Below are positions 1 through 8,201 of a DNA stretch of 64,000 nucleotides, piece by piece. The position numbers were made by a program, and so were the translations under genes. The notes below the pieces were generated by a model. It saw nothing but the letters and a program-made list of their open reading frames with translations, made no database searches and was not told the DNA's origin. Source of the DNA: an uncultured Oceanospirillales bacterium (GTDB lineage Bacteria > Pseudomonadota > Gammaproteobacteria > Xanthomonadales > SZUA-36); NCBI GenBank assembly GCA_913055655.1, contig CAJXKA010000003.1:312501-376500 (forward strand). Reading direction: 5' to 3'. How positions within the stretch are numbered: the stretch's first letter is position 1; every line of letters starts with the position of its first letter.

Positions 1-987
1 TCCGATATCGAGAGCACGCTTGAGCGCATCCATCGCGCCACCGACGAGATCGGCAAGGTGGTGGTGGGGCAACGCCAGGTCGTCGAGGAAATGCTGATCA
101 GCCTGATGGCGGGCGGCCATTGCATTCTTGAAGGCGTGCCGGGTCTCGCCAAGACGCTGATGGTCAGTACGCTGGCGAAGACGCTGGACCTGGGTTTCCG
201 GCGCGTCCAGTTCACACCCGACCTGATGCCCAGCGACATTATCGGCACCGAGATCCTGGAAGAGGACCATGCCACCGGCAAACGCTTTTTCAAGTTCCAG
301 CAGGGGCCGGTGTTCACCAATATCCTGCTGGCCGACGAGATCAACCGCACACCGCCAAAGACCCAGGCGGCCCTGCTGGAGGCGATGCAGGAGCACTCCG
401 TGAGTTATGCGGGTGAGAGCCGGCCGCTGCCCGAGCCGTTTTTCGTGCTGGCGACGCAGAACCCGGTGGAACAGGCCGGCACCTATCCGCTGCCGGAAGC
501 GCAGCTGGACCGCTTCCTGATGTTCATCCGCGTCGGCTATCCGGACATCGACGAAGAGGTGGCGATTCTCGACCGCACCACGGGCGGCGCTCGTGCGACC
601 GTCGAGAAGGCGCTCGACGGCGATGACATGCTGGCGCTGCAGGCGCTGGTGCGCGACGTCGAGGTCAGCCCGGCGCTGCTGCGCTACGTGGCCGACATTG
701 TCCGCGCCACCCGGCCACAGGACAGCGGCATCGACACGGTCCAGCACTACCTGCGCTGGGGGGCGGGGCCGCGTGCCGGGCAGGCGCTGGTGCTGTGCGC
801 CAAGGCCCATGCCGTGCTGCGGGGCCGACTGGCGGTCACGCTCGATGACCTGCGCGCCGTGGCGCCGGCGACGCTGCGCCACCGCTTGCTGCTGAACTTC
901 CAGGCCGAGGCCGACGGGGTAAGCACCGACGACGTGGTCGAACGTGTGTTCGAGAAGGTGCCGGAGCCCGAGTCACCGGTCGCCTGA
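1..987 (+). CDS. MoxR-family AAA+ ATPase (5' end outside window)
   Basis: The reading frame is open from base 1, so the true start lies upstream and this is the C-terminal ~328 residues of a ~330-350 residue protein. The Walker A motif GVPGLAKT lies near residues 45-52, Walker B with LLADEIN near 109-115, and the sensor-1 region with ATQNPVEQ follows, the typical order in MoxR ATPases. MoxR proteins act as chaperone-like ATPases that mature or activate partners, commonly encoded with DUF58 and vWA proteins. The DUF58 gene starts 15 bp downstream, so this is the head of the cluster seen here. The GTG at base 58 would cut into the conserved N-terminal helix and is unlikely to be the start. Family assignment is firm; the substrate is unknown. 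Confidence 0.93.
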   Translation, partial: SDIESTLERIHRATDEIGKVVVGQRQVVEEMLISLMAGGHCILEGVPGLAKTLMVSTLAKTLDLGFRRVQFTPDLMPSDIIGTEILEEDHATGKRFFKFQQGPVFTNILLADEINRTPPKTQAALLEAMQEHSVSYAGESRPLPEPFFVLATQNPVEQAGTYPLPEAQLDRFLMFIRVGYPDIDEEVAILDRTTGGARATVEKALDGDDMLALQALVRDVEVSPALLRYVADIVRATRPQDSGIDTVQHYLRWGAGPRAGQALVLCAKAHAVLRGRLAVTLDDLRAVAPATLRHRLLLNFQAEADGVSTDDVVERVFEKVPEPESPVA

Positions 988-1002
988 CGACGGCCCGCCG
1001 CC

Positions 1003-1896
1003 GTGGAGCGATTCATTGACCCGAAGACCCTGGCGCGGGTGAAAGACCTGCCGCTGGTGGCGCGTACCGTGGCGGAAGGATTCCTGCATGGCATCCAGCC
1101 CAGCCACCAGCGCGGGGTGGGGATCGAATTCAGCCAGTATCGCTCCTACGAGCCCGGCGACGACCCGTCGCGCATCGACTGGAAACTCTACGCCCGCTCC
1201 GACCGTTACTTCGTCCGCGAAGCGGAGCGCGAAAGCGAGATCGGCACCTGGTTCGTCATTGACTGCAGCCATTCGATGGCCCAGCGCAGCGAGGACGGCG
1301 CCTGGTCCAAGTTCGAATACGCGCGCTACCTGGTGGCGACGCTGTCCTGGATCGCGCAGCGCCAGGGCGATCCGTTCGGCCTGCTCTCCCTGAACGAGAA
1401 GGAATCGGCCCTGCTGCCGCTGGGAACCGGGGAGCGCCACTGGCACCGATTGCTGACGCGGCTGCACGCGCTGTCGCCCGGCGACCGCTTCCCCGACCTG
1501 GGCCTGCTGGATCGCCATCTCGCGCGGCTGCAGGCGCCGGGGCTGGTGTTCCTGGTCAGCGATTTCCACCAGGTCAGCGATGAAATCCATGCCCTGGTGC
1601 GACACGTCGCCAATGCCCACAACGAAATCGAGGCCATGGCGCTCCGTTGCCGCGACGAGCTCGAGTTTCCCTGGCATGGCCCCGTGCGCTTCGAGGATCT
1701 TGAAACCGGCGAAACCGTGCTGGTGTCGGCGAATGCGGCGCGGGACACCTGGCTCGAATCACTGGCCGCCTACGACAAGCGGCTCCGCGCGTCGCTGTCC
1801 GGCATTGGCGTCACCCTCAACATGTTCGACATTGACCAGCCCCTGGACGCGGCCCTGCATCGCTACCTGGATCGGCGCCTGAAGAGCGGCCGCTGA
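1003..1896 (+). CDS. DUF58 domain protein of MoxR operon
   Basis: A 297-residue protein with the DUF58 signature around residues 49-62 (YEPGDDPSRIDWKLYARSD), followed by a vWA-like fold starting at TWFVIDCSHSM. There is no clear membrane segment, so it is probably cytoplasmic. The GTG at 1003 is used; it lies 15 bp after the MoxR stop and no better start is visible. The stop codon overlaps the start of the next gene by one base, indicating translational coupling. DUF58 proteins are habitual partners of MoxR ATPases and are presumed to be a client or adaptor. The exact role is unknown. Confidence 0.9.
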   Translation: MERFIDPKTLARVKDLPLVARTVAEGFLHGIQPSHQRGVGIEFSQYRSYEPGDDPSRIDWKLYARSDRYFVREAERESEIGTWFVIDCSHSMAQRSEDGAWSKFEYARYLVATLSWIAQRQGDPFGLLSLNEKESALLPLGTGERHWHRLLTRLHALSPGDRFPDLGLLDRHLARLQAPGLVFLVSDFHQVSDEIHALVRHVANAHNEIEAMALRCRDELEFPWHGPVRFEDLETGETVLVSANAARDTWLESLAAYDKRLRASLSGIGVTLNMFDIDQPLDAALHRYLDRRLKSGR

Positions 1897-2951
1897 TGGG
1901 TGCGCTGACGGACCTGTTGCTGCTGACGCCGGCCGGGCTGTGGGGGCTCGCCGCCATCGCCGTGCCGGTCGCCATTCACCTGGTCAACCGCAGCCGCGGC
2001 AAGCGGGTGCTGGTGGGGAACGTTGCGCTGATCCGCGCCGCGCGCCGGCGTCGTGCCAGCGAAATCCGGCTGGAACAGTGGTTCCTGCTACTGGTGAGGA
2101 TTCTGATACTCACGTTGGCCGCGTTGCTCCTGGCGCGACTGGCGATGCCCGGCCTTTCCGACCAGCCGGGCGATGTCACCTACGTGACCCCCGGTGGAAT
2201 TGCCGGCTTGCCCGCCACGGCGCCTGGCGGCGCGGGGTCCGACCAGGCCGAACGACGACTGCTGGCCCCCGGTTATCCACGGGTTGAGACAACGGGGGAA
2301 GCCGCGGCAGATGCCTTATCGGCCGCTGACGCCTGGCCGTTGCTGGCGGAACGGCTGGCGACGATTCACCACATGGGTCGCGTCACGGTCGTGACCGGCG
2401 GGGAAGTGGGTGAGTTCGGTGATGTTGCACCCGTGCTGGCCGCCCAGCCCAACTGGTCAGTGGCGACACGCGACGAGGTTAATCCGCCACCGGCACCGGC
2501 GTTTCGGGTGGTCGTGCTCCACGACGGCACCCGGCCCGATGACCTCGTCCAGGTTGAAAAGGCGCTGGCCACGCTGCGGCGCCACCGCCTGCCGGGACTG
2601 CAGTGGGAGAGCGTGGCGGCCGGAGAAGATGGCCAGCCGCCGCCGGGGATCATCCCCGGCCCGGGAAGCTCGGCCGATGTGCGGCTGCTCCGGGTGAACC
2701 AGATTGCATCCCGTCTCGACGACCCCGGTTTTCCCCCCTGGCTGCTGGACCATTTGCTGAGTTCCGATGAACAGGCCGGGCTTTTCAGCCACTCGCCCAT
2801 CGACCCGGATGTGTTGCCGGTGGTGACCGAACCCGACCCGGCAATGGCCCCCGCCACCCGACCCTTCCGGGCCTTGCAGCCCTGGCTGGTGTGGGCGCTG
2901 ATCGGGCTCTGGGGGCTGGAACGCTGGCTGAGTGAACGGCGGCGTGGCTGA
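1896..2951 (+). CDS. BatA-like N-terminal membrane protein
   Basis: A 351-residue protein. The first ~90 residues resemble the aerotolerance-regulator (BatA) N-terminal domain: a hydrophobic segment with the LVNRSRGKRVLVG region at ~32-44, then a basic stretch and a second hydrophobic helix around residues 65-85. A last hydrophobic segment sits at the C-terminus (WLVWALIGLWGLERWL). No MIDAS motif of a vWA domain is visible, so it is not a full BatA/BatB protein; the middle is a Pro/Ala/Asp-rich periplasmic or cytoplasmic region. Its ATG overlaps the DUF58 stop and its 3' end overlaps the next ORF. It is probably a membrane component of the MoxR-associated complex. Confidence 0.72.
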   Translation: MGALTDLLLLTPAGLWGLAAIAVPVAIHLVNRSRGKRVLVGNVALIRAARRRRASEIRLEQWFLLLVRILILTLAALLLARLAMPGLSDQPGDVTYVTPGGIAGLPATAPGGAGSDQAERRLLAPGYPRVETTGEAAADALSAADAWPLLAERLATIHHMGRVTVVTGGEVGEFGDVAPVLAAQPNWSVATRDEVNPPPAPAFRVVVLHDGTRPDDLVQVEKALATLRRHRLPGLQWESVAAGEDGQPPPGIIPGPGSSADVRLLRVNQIASRLDDPGFPPWLLDHLLSSDEQAGLFSHSPIDPDVLPVVTEPDPAMAPATRPFRALQPWLVWALIGLWGLERWLSERRRG

Positions 2952-5238
2952 CCGACGACCGACAGATGGCATGCTGGCGGCCATTGCGAGCCGGGTCCGG
3001 CGTCGCCTTGCATGGCGCGGGCTGGCGCTGGCTGCGGGCGCCTCGGCGCTGGCCATCGGGTTTGCCCGCCTGGGCGGCGTCGAGGGCCCCGCGCTGATCC
3101 GGACGGCCCTGGTCATACTGGCGCTGACGACCCTCACGGCGCTGGTCGTCGCGCGCACCCGGCGCCCGTCCGATGCGGCGATTGCCGAGCACCTGAACCG
3201 CCACCTTCCCGCGCTGCAGGAAAGCTCGCAGCTGTTGTTGTCGGATCCGGGCGAGCTGGCCGCCACGCGGCGCCTGCAGCGCGACCGGGTCAGCGCTGCC
3301 CTCGAACCGGCCGCCGCCGACAGCCGTGACTGGCTGCCGCGCGCCTGGCCGCGTGCCGCGACCTGGCTGCTGCTGTCCGGCCTGGCGCTGGTCATCGCCG
3401 CACCCTGTCTGCAGCCCCTGCTCGACCGGGGCGAGGACAGCACCGCCGGTCACAAGGGGGAACCTGGCGAAGGCGCGCCTGCGGTTTCCGAAGCCCGCCT
3501 GGTCGCGGCCGACGTGCAGGTCACGCCGCCCCGCTATACGGGCATCGAGACGTTCGGCTCTGGGACACTGGATGTCACCCTGCCGGAAAACAGCGAAATG
3601 GCCTGGCGCCTCGATTTCAGCCAGGCGGGGCAGTACGCGCTGAAATTCGGTGACGAAACGCTGCCCCTGGCGCCGGACGACGGCCAGTACACCGCGACCC
3701 GCACGGTCGCCCGGACCGGCCTGTACCGGGTCATCGAGGTCACCGAAGACGGCGAGCGCGCCCTGCCGGGCATTTACACGCTTTCCGTGACGCTGGATCG
3801 CGCCCCCGATGTCCGCATCGTCGAACCGGACGGGCCCACCCTGGAGGTGCCCATGGACGGCCCGGCGCAGTTCATGTCCCGGGTGCTCGCCCGCGACGAC
3901 CACGGCATCGCGACGGTCGAGATCAGGGCCTCGGTGGCCAAGGGCGCGGGCGAAGGCGTGAAGTTTCGCGACGAGGTGTTCACTTTCGACCAGCGGACGT
4001 CCACGCCCGAGGGCGAACGGCTGGTTCGCAACTGGCGCCTGGCCGATCTCGGCATGGAGCCGGGCGACGAAGTGTATTTCTTCGTGGTCGCCACCGACCA
4101 GCGGGCGCCGGAGCCGAACACCGGGCGCTCCGACACGGTCATCGTGCGCTGGCTCGACGAAGCGCCGGAAGGCGTGGCCGCCGAGGGCTTCGCCATCGAC
4201 CTGATGCCCGATTATTTCAAGTCCCAGCGCCAGATCATCATTGAAACCGAGCAGCTGATCGCCGACCGGAACGTGTTGGGCGCAGAGGAATTCGACCAGG
4301 CCTCCCGTGGGCTGGGCCAGGCGCAGAGCGACCTGAAGCAGCGTTATGGCCAGTACCTGGGTGACGAGTTCGGCGAGGGCGATTCGTTCGACCGGGGGGC
4401 GGATTTTGATGTGACCGAGGGCCTCGAGTCCGAAGAAGATCGTCGAGCGGACGCGGATCACCATGACGACCACGCCCACGCCGGGCACGCCGAGCCCGGC
4501 CATGGGCCGCTGGAGTCCGGTGGACCGCCCGCCGGTGTTGATCTTTCGGGCGGCGCGGACGACCTGGTCGCGCGCTTTGGCCATGCCCACGGTGAGGCGG
4601 AGATCGGCCCGATCACGTCACGCAACCCGGTTGGCATGATGAAGCGCTCCATCGCCAACATGTGGCAGGCGGAACTGCACCTGTTGCTGTCAGAGCCGGA
4701 AGAAGCGCTGCCGTTCGAGTACGAGGCGCTGGAGTACCTGAACCTCGCACGCCAGGCTGAACGTGTTTATACGCGCCGGCTGGGGTTCGAACCGCCACCG
4801 GTGAGCGAGGAGCGACGCCTGGAAGGTGAACTCGACGAGATCCTGGAATACGAGCGGCGACTGGAGCCGCCACCGCCGGAGGGCGATGTTCAGCTCTTCA
4901 GCGAGGCCCTGGACTGGCTGTCACGCACGGATCCGGCCACCGCCCTGGCGTCCGCCGACCTGGATCGACTCGGTCGTGTCCGCGACCGGCTGTCCGCGCT
5001 CGCCCAGCAACGCCCGGCCCTGATCCGGCATGCGGCCACGGTTGAAAAATGGCGCGTGGCCGGGCAACTCGCCCTGCCCGACTGCGCCGACTGCCTGGAC
5101 GGGGTCCGCCAGGCGCTATGGACGCTGCTGCCCGCCCCTGCGGCTGAACCGTCACCCGGCCAGCGCTCCTGGTCCCCTCGTGACCCGGTGGTCCGGGACT
5201 ACTCGGGTATGGCCGACCCCGAAGGGCCTTCGCCGTGA
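2932..5238 (+). CDS. Large DUF4175-like membrane protein with His-rich linker
   Basis: A 768-residue protein. Three hydrophobic segments lie in the first ~165 residues (about 31-49, 53-75 and 143-164), then a long soluble part with beta-rich repeats, helical stretches and a His/Asp/Glu-rich linker around residues 495-525. This layout matches the DUF4175-type proteins found behind MoxR-DUF58-BatA genes. The GTG start at 2932 overlaps the upstream gene by 20 bp; an in-frame ATG at 2971 (residue 14) is a reasonable alternative. The His-rich linker may bind a metal, which is inference. The next gene starts with a GTGA overlap at its stop, so all five genes of the cluster are tightly coupled. Function unknown. 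Confidence 0.7.
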   Translation: MNGGVADRRPTDGMLAAIASRVRRRLAWRGLALAAGASALAIGFARLGGVEGPALIRTALVILALTTLTALVVARTRRPSDAAIAEHLNRHLPALQESSQLLLSDPGELAATRRLQRDRVSAALEPAAADSRDWLPRAWPRAATWLLLSGLALVIAAPCLQPLLDRGEDSTAGHKGEPGEGAPAVSEARLVAADVQVTPPRYTGIETFGSGTLDVTLPENSEMAWRLDFSQAGQYALKFGDETLPLAPDDGQYTATRTVARTGLYRVIEVTEDGERALPGIYTLSVTLDRAPDVRIVEPDGPTLEVPMDGPAQFMSRVLARDDHGIATVEIRASVAKGAGEGVKFRDEVFTFDQRTSTPEGERLVRNWRLADLGMEPGDEVYFFVVATDQRAPEPNTGRSDTVIVRWLDEAPEGVAAEGFAIDLMPDYFKSQRQIIIETEQLIADRNVLGAEEFDQASRGLGQAQSDLKQRYGQYLGDEFGEGDSFDRGADFDVTEGLESEEDRRADADHHDDHAHAGHAEPGHGPLESGGPPAGVDLSGGADDLVARFGHAHGEAEIGPITSRNPVGMMKRSIANMWQAELHLLLSEPEEALPFEYEALEYLNLARQAERVYTRRLGFEPPPVSEERRLEGELDEILEYERRLEPPPPEGDVQLFSEALDWLSRTDPATALASADLDRLGRVRDRLSALAQQRPALIRHAATVEKWRVAGQLALPDCADCLDGVRQALWTLLPAPAAEPSPGQRSWSPRDPVVRDYSGMADPEGPSP

Positions 5239-7109
5239 CGCTCACCCTGGGGCAATGGCAGTGGGTCATCGACGGCCCGGCAACGTTCGTGGCGCTGGCC
5301 ATGCTGGTCGTCGCCACGGTCTGGGCCATCTTCGCCGCCTGGCGCCGCCTCGGGCGTGAATCACGTGGCCGCTGGGCCATGGTGGCATGGCTGAACCTGG
5401 GCGCCAGCATCGCGCTTGCCGCGTTGTTGGCGCCGCCGGAACGCCCCGCGCCACCGGGCGCCGTGGCCCGCCTGGTCACCGCCGGGGCCTCACTTCCAGC
5501 CGCGCCAGGTGGCAGAACCTTCGCAACGCTCACGGCCGATGCGGGCACGGACGCACCGGAAGACGTCACGCGACTGGCCCATGTCGGTCAGCTTCCATTG
5601 CGTGGCCCGGACATCGACAGGCTCCAGGTCACCGGGCACGGGCTCAGTGAAGCCGAGTGGGCTGCGCTCCCCGGAAACTGGGCTGTTGATTTCACGCCGC
5701 CGCCCCTGGAGGGCGTGACCGAGCCGGCCTGGCCGCGGCGACTGCAGCTGGGCGAGCCGCTGACGGTGACGGGGGTCTACCGGGCGCCCCAACCGGACAC
5801 CGTGGCGACCGTTTCACTCATCGATCCGGCCGGCGTGACCGTCGACCGCAGCAGCGTCCGCGCCGGCGCTACGTTTGAGCTGGAGGACCTGCCGCCCTCA
5901 CACGGGCTGCATACCTACCGCCTGCTGCTCGAGCGCGGTGATGAGACTCTCGCCGATGATCCCGTACCCGTTGAAGTGACCGGGGGTGGCGCTGTCACCC
6001 TGGGCGTTGTGCAATCCGCGCCGTCGTTCGAGACCCGGCAACTGCAGCACTGGGCCGGTGCGCAGGGATCGCGACTGCAGGTCATCACGCAGATCAGCCG
6101 CGATCGCCACATTCGCCAGGCGATCAATTCTGATCCGGACGCGTTCGAGTTTTCGCCGGCCTGGCTGGACGACCTGGACCTGCTGGTCGTGGACGGCCGC
6201 AGCTGGACGGAATTTGACGCCCGCCGCCGGCAATGGATCGGGAACGCCGTTCGCGGTGGCCTGGGCCTGTTGTTGCTGGCGGATACGGGCGTGGCCTTTG
6301 AAGGCCTGCTGGATGGGTTCACGCTGGCCGAATCCGACACGACGGTCGACGAAGCCGTGCCCGTCGTTGACGGGCACGAGAGCGAGATCGCGTTACCGTT
6401 GCTTGGACGCCGACTGGTCGCAAGCGGCGCTTCATCCCTGACAAAGGATGACAACGGAACCCTCCTGGAAGCCTGGGTCCAGCATGGCCTGGGGCGTGTC
6501 GCCGTGAGCATCCTGCGGGAAAGGCACCGCTGGCACACGGCCGGGCGCGGCGACGTCTATACCGCCTACTGGGCCGGGTTGATGCGCACGATCGGTCGGC
6601 CCCAGGGTGACGCCATGCTGCTTACGCCATCGCCGACCACGCTGTTGCGCGAACGAATTCGCCACCGCGCCTGTGCGCGCACCGTTCCCGGGTATGCACC
6701 CGGCAGCCTGCGGTGGTCGCCGGTCATCGTCGGCGATCGCGCAACAGAAACGCGGCTGCCAATGGCAACAAACCCGGTTAAGGGTCAAGTGGCCTGCGTG
6801 GCGTTCTGGCCCTGGGCGACCGGGTGGCACCGCGCAGAACATTGGGTGACCGGTGACGACGCGCCCGTATCGACCGGCCATGAGTATGTTTTCGCGCAGG
6901 ATGAATGGCGAAGCGCCAGCGCGTACGCGCGCCAGCAGGCGACCCGGGCACGCGTGGACGCAAACCCCGCCGGCGGTGGTGGCGAAAACACCGGGGGTCG
7001 GCCCCGTGTGCCGCTCGGCCCGACCGGGCCATGGTGGATATTCGTGATCTGCGCCCTGCTGCTGTGGCTGGAGCGCAAGCAGTTCAACCTGCGTTCAGTC
7101 GGTGTCTGA
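5235..7109 (+). CDS. Membrane protein with glutamine-amidotransferase-like domain
   Basis: A 624-residue protein with two N-terminal membrane segments (about 16-34 and 47-63) and one at the C-terminus (WWIFVICALLLWLERKQ). Between them is a beta-rich domain and, from about residue 250, a class I glutamine-amidotransferase-like fold with LDLLVVDGRSW and GLGLLLLAD. A catalytic Cys of the usual G-x-C-x-G type is not visible, so it is probably not an active amidotransferase. Such proteins are often the last member of MoxR/DUF58/BatA clusters. The GTG start overlaps the previous stop. The last 15 bp overlap the convergent gene on the minus strand. Role unknown; membership of the cluster is well supported. 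Confidence 0.68.
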   Translation: MTLTLGQWQWVIDGPATFVALAMLVVATVWAIFAAWRRLGRESRGRWAMVAWLNLGASIALAALLAPPERPAPPGAVARLVTAGASLPAAPGGRTFATLTADAGTDAPEDVTRLAHVGQLPLRGPDIDRLQVTGHGLSEAEWAALPGNWAVDFTPPPLEGVTEPAWPRRLQLGEPLTVTGVYRAPQPDTVATVSLIDPAGVTVDRSSVRAGATFELEDLPPSHGLHTYRLLLERGDETLADDPVPVEVTGGGAVTLGVVQSAPSFETRQLQHWAGAQGSRLQVITQISRDRHIRQAINSDPDAFEFSPAWLDDLDLLVVDGRSWTEFDARRRQWIGNAVRGGLGLLLLADTGVAFEGLLDGFTLAESDTTVDEAVPVVDGHESEIALPLLGRRLVASGASSLTKDDNGTLLEAWVQHGLGRVAVSILRERHRWHTAGRGDVYTAYWAGLMRTIGRPQGDAMLLTPSPTTLLRERIRHRACARTVPGYAPGSLRWSPVIVGDRATETRLPMATNPVKGQVACVAFWPWATGWHRAEHWVTGDDAPVSTGHEYVFAQDEWRSASAYARQQATRARVDANPAGGGGENTGGRPRVPLGPTGPWWIFVICALLLWLERKQFNLRSVGV

Positions 7110-7499
7110 CAGGTCCCGTGGCGTGTACTCGGCCGCCTCTTCCTCGGTCAGCTGGATGACCTTGAGCGTCCAGGTCGAGAACGAGGAATCGACCCGGAAG
7201 TAGAACCGGCCGCCCTGGTCAAACATCCGCACCCCGTTGCCGGGATACTTGGTCGACAGGACCCGGCCCTGGTGGCCCATTGTGCCGGCCTCTTCAAGCG
7301 CAATGTCCACGGCGGACTCGTACGCACCCTCGGTGCTGATGCGCCAGTCGAGAATCCACGGCGCTTCAACTTCGAACTCCGGCGTATTGCGGCTGGCGCT
7401 GCCCGTAAACTCGAGAATGGTCTCGGCGGCGGTGGCCGTGGTGGTGAACCCCATGACCAGCGCCAGGCCCGCCAGTCGGGAAAGAGTCTGCATCTTCAT
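7095..7499 (-). CDS. Small secreted protein, unknown function
   Basis: A 134-residue protein when started at the ATG at 7499 (MKMQTLSRLAGLALVMGF), which gives a typical Sec signal peptide with a likely cleavage after ATAAE. The longer frame would add nine residues in front of the signal and overlap the upstream gene more. The mature part is a ~110-residue, probably beta-rich domain with several aromatic residues and an acidic tail. I recognise no family. Its start overlaps the stop of the upstream small gene (ATGA), so the two are co-translated. Confidence 0.62.
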   Translation of the reverse strand: MKMQTLSRLAGLALVMGFTTTATAAETILEFTGSASRNTPEFEVEAPWILDWRISTEGAYESAVDIALEEAGTMGHQGRVLSTKYPGNGVRMFDQGGRFYFRVDSSFSTWTLKVIQLTEEEAAEYTPRDLSDTD

Positions 7500-7783
7500 T
7501 TCTGGGCCAATACCTTGCGGCGACACGCCGCGACGTCGTCTGAATCGGCCCGGGACAGCGTCGCCCTGGCGGTCTCAGTGCCGGCGCGGCCCTCGTCCTC
7601 GGGTCCATCGGTGCGGTCGCGAACGCACTGGGCGATTTTCGCGACACGCTCATCGGCCATGGTGCCCAGCGCCTGCTCAGCGTCGACATACGGCAGCCCC
7701 GACTCCTGGAACCAGGGTTCGGCGCCGCGGTACAGCAGTGCCGAGACGGATCCGAGGATCACGACCCAACTGACGATGCGCAT
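7496..7783 (-). CDS. Small single-pass membrane protein
   Basis: A 95-residue protein starting at ATG 7783 (MRIVSWVVILGSVSALLYRG), one N-terminal transmembrane or uncleaved signal segment followed by a charged extracytoplasmic part with two Cys. The much longer open frame upstream (to 8044) is Arg/Pro/Gly-rich and looks non-coding. A GTG at 7795 (VEKFM) is another possible start. It overlaps the start of the secreted protein gene downstream by four bases, suggesting the two proteins act together in the envelope. No family recognised. Confidence 0.55.
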   Translation of the reverse strand: MRIVSWVVILGSVSALLYRGAEPWFQESGLPYVDAEQALGTMADERVAKIAQCVRDRTDGPEDEGRAGTETARATLSRADSDDVAACRRKVLAQK

Positions 7784-8150
7784 GAATTTTTCCACGGAGA
7801 TCACTGGCCTGACCGATTTACGGGTGCGCAATGGTACACCCCGACGACGGCCTTGTCGTGTTCCGGAAGTTGGGTTGTGCTGCGACAAAAAGCTTCGATC
7901 CGGGCCGCGCCGGCAGATGCCAGTCGTTGATCGGCCCGGCCCGGACCTCCGCTCATTTCCACGCGTCCCACCGCGTGGCGGCTCCCCCCATAAACGGATG
8001 CGCGTTGTGCCGGGTTCGCGGTAGTGAAGCTTTTGCGATGGCAAACGCGCATTCTGAAAAAGTCCCTGTTCTTGGATGTTGTGTCCTGTTCTGTATTACT
8101 GCGTCCGGCGCTGAAAGTTGATTTTCAGGGCGTCGACAATCGCCTGGAGA
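7784..8150. other. Intergenic stretch without a recognisable gene
   Basis: About 370 bp between the two small minus-strand genes and the terminator of the next minus-strand gene. The open frames in it are Arg/Pro-rich and change codon bias, as expected of non-coding GC-rich DNA. A small hairpin (CTGAAA, six-base loop, TTTCAG) lies near 8111-8128. I see no tRNA, repeat or obvious sigma-70 promoter, though the promoter of the small-gene pair should be here. Confidence 0.5.
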
Positions 8151-8187
8151 CAAAAAAACACCCCGCCAGCCTGGGCCGACGGGGTGT
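8151..8187 (-). terminator. Rho-independent terminator of the choice-of-anchor I gene
   Basis: Read on the minus strand, an 8-bp perfect stem (ACACCCCG with CGGGGTGT) closes a 14-base loop and is followed directly by seven T. It sits 15 bp after the stop of the minus-strand gene ending at 8202. Confidence 0.88.
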
Positions 8188-8201
8188 CACTTCATGCCAG
8201 G

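Noticed and set aside
2785-4590. 601-codon minus-strand open frame
   Set aside because: Antisense to the DUF4175-like gene. Composition is Gly/Ala/Arg/Gln-rich with no recognisable domain, typical of a GC-rich mirror frame.
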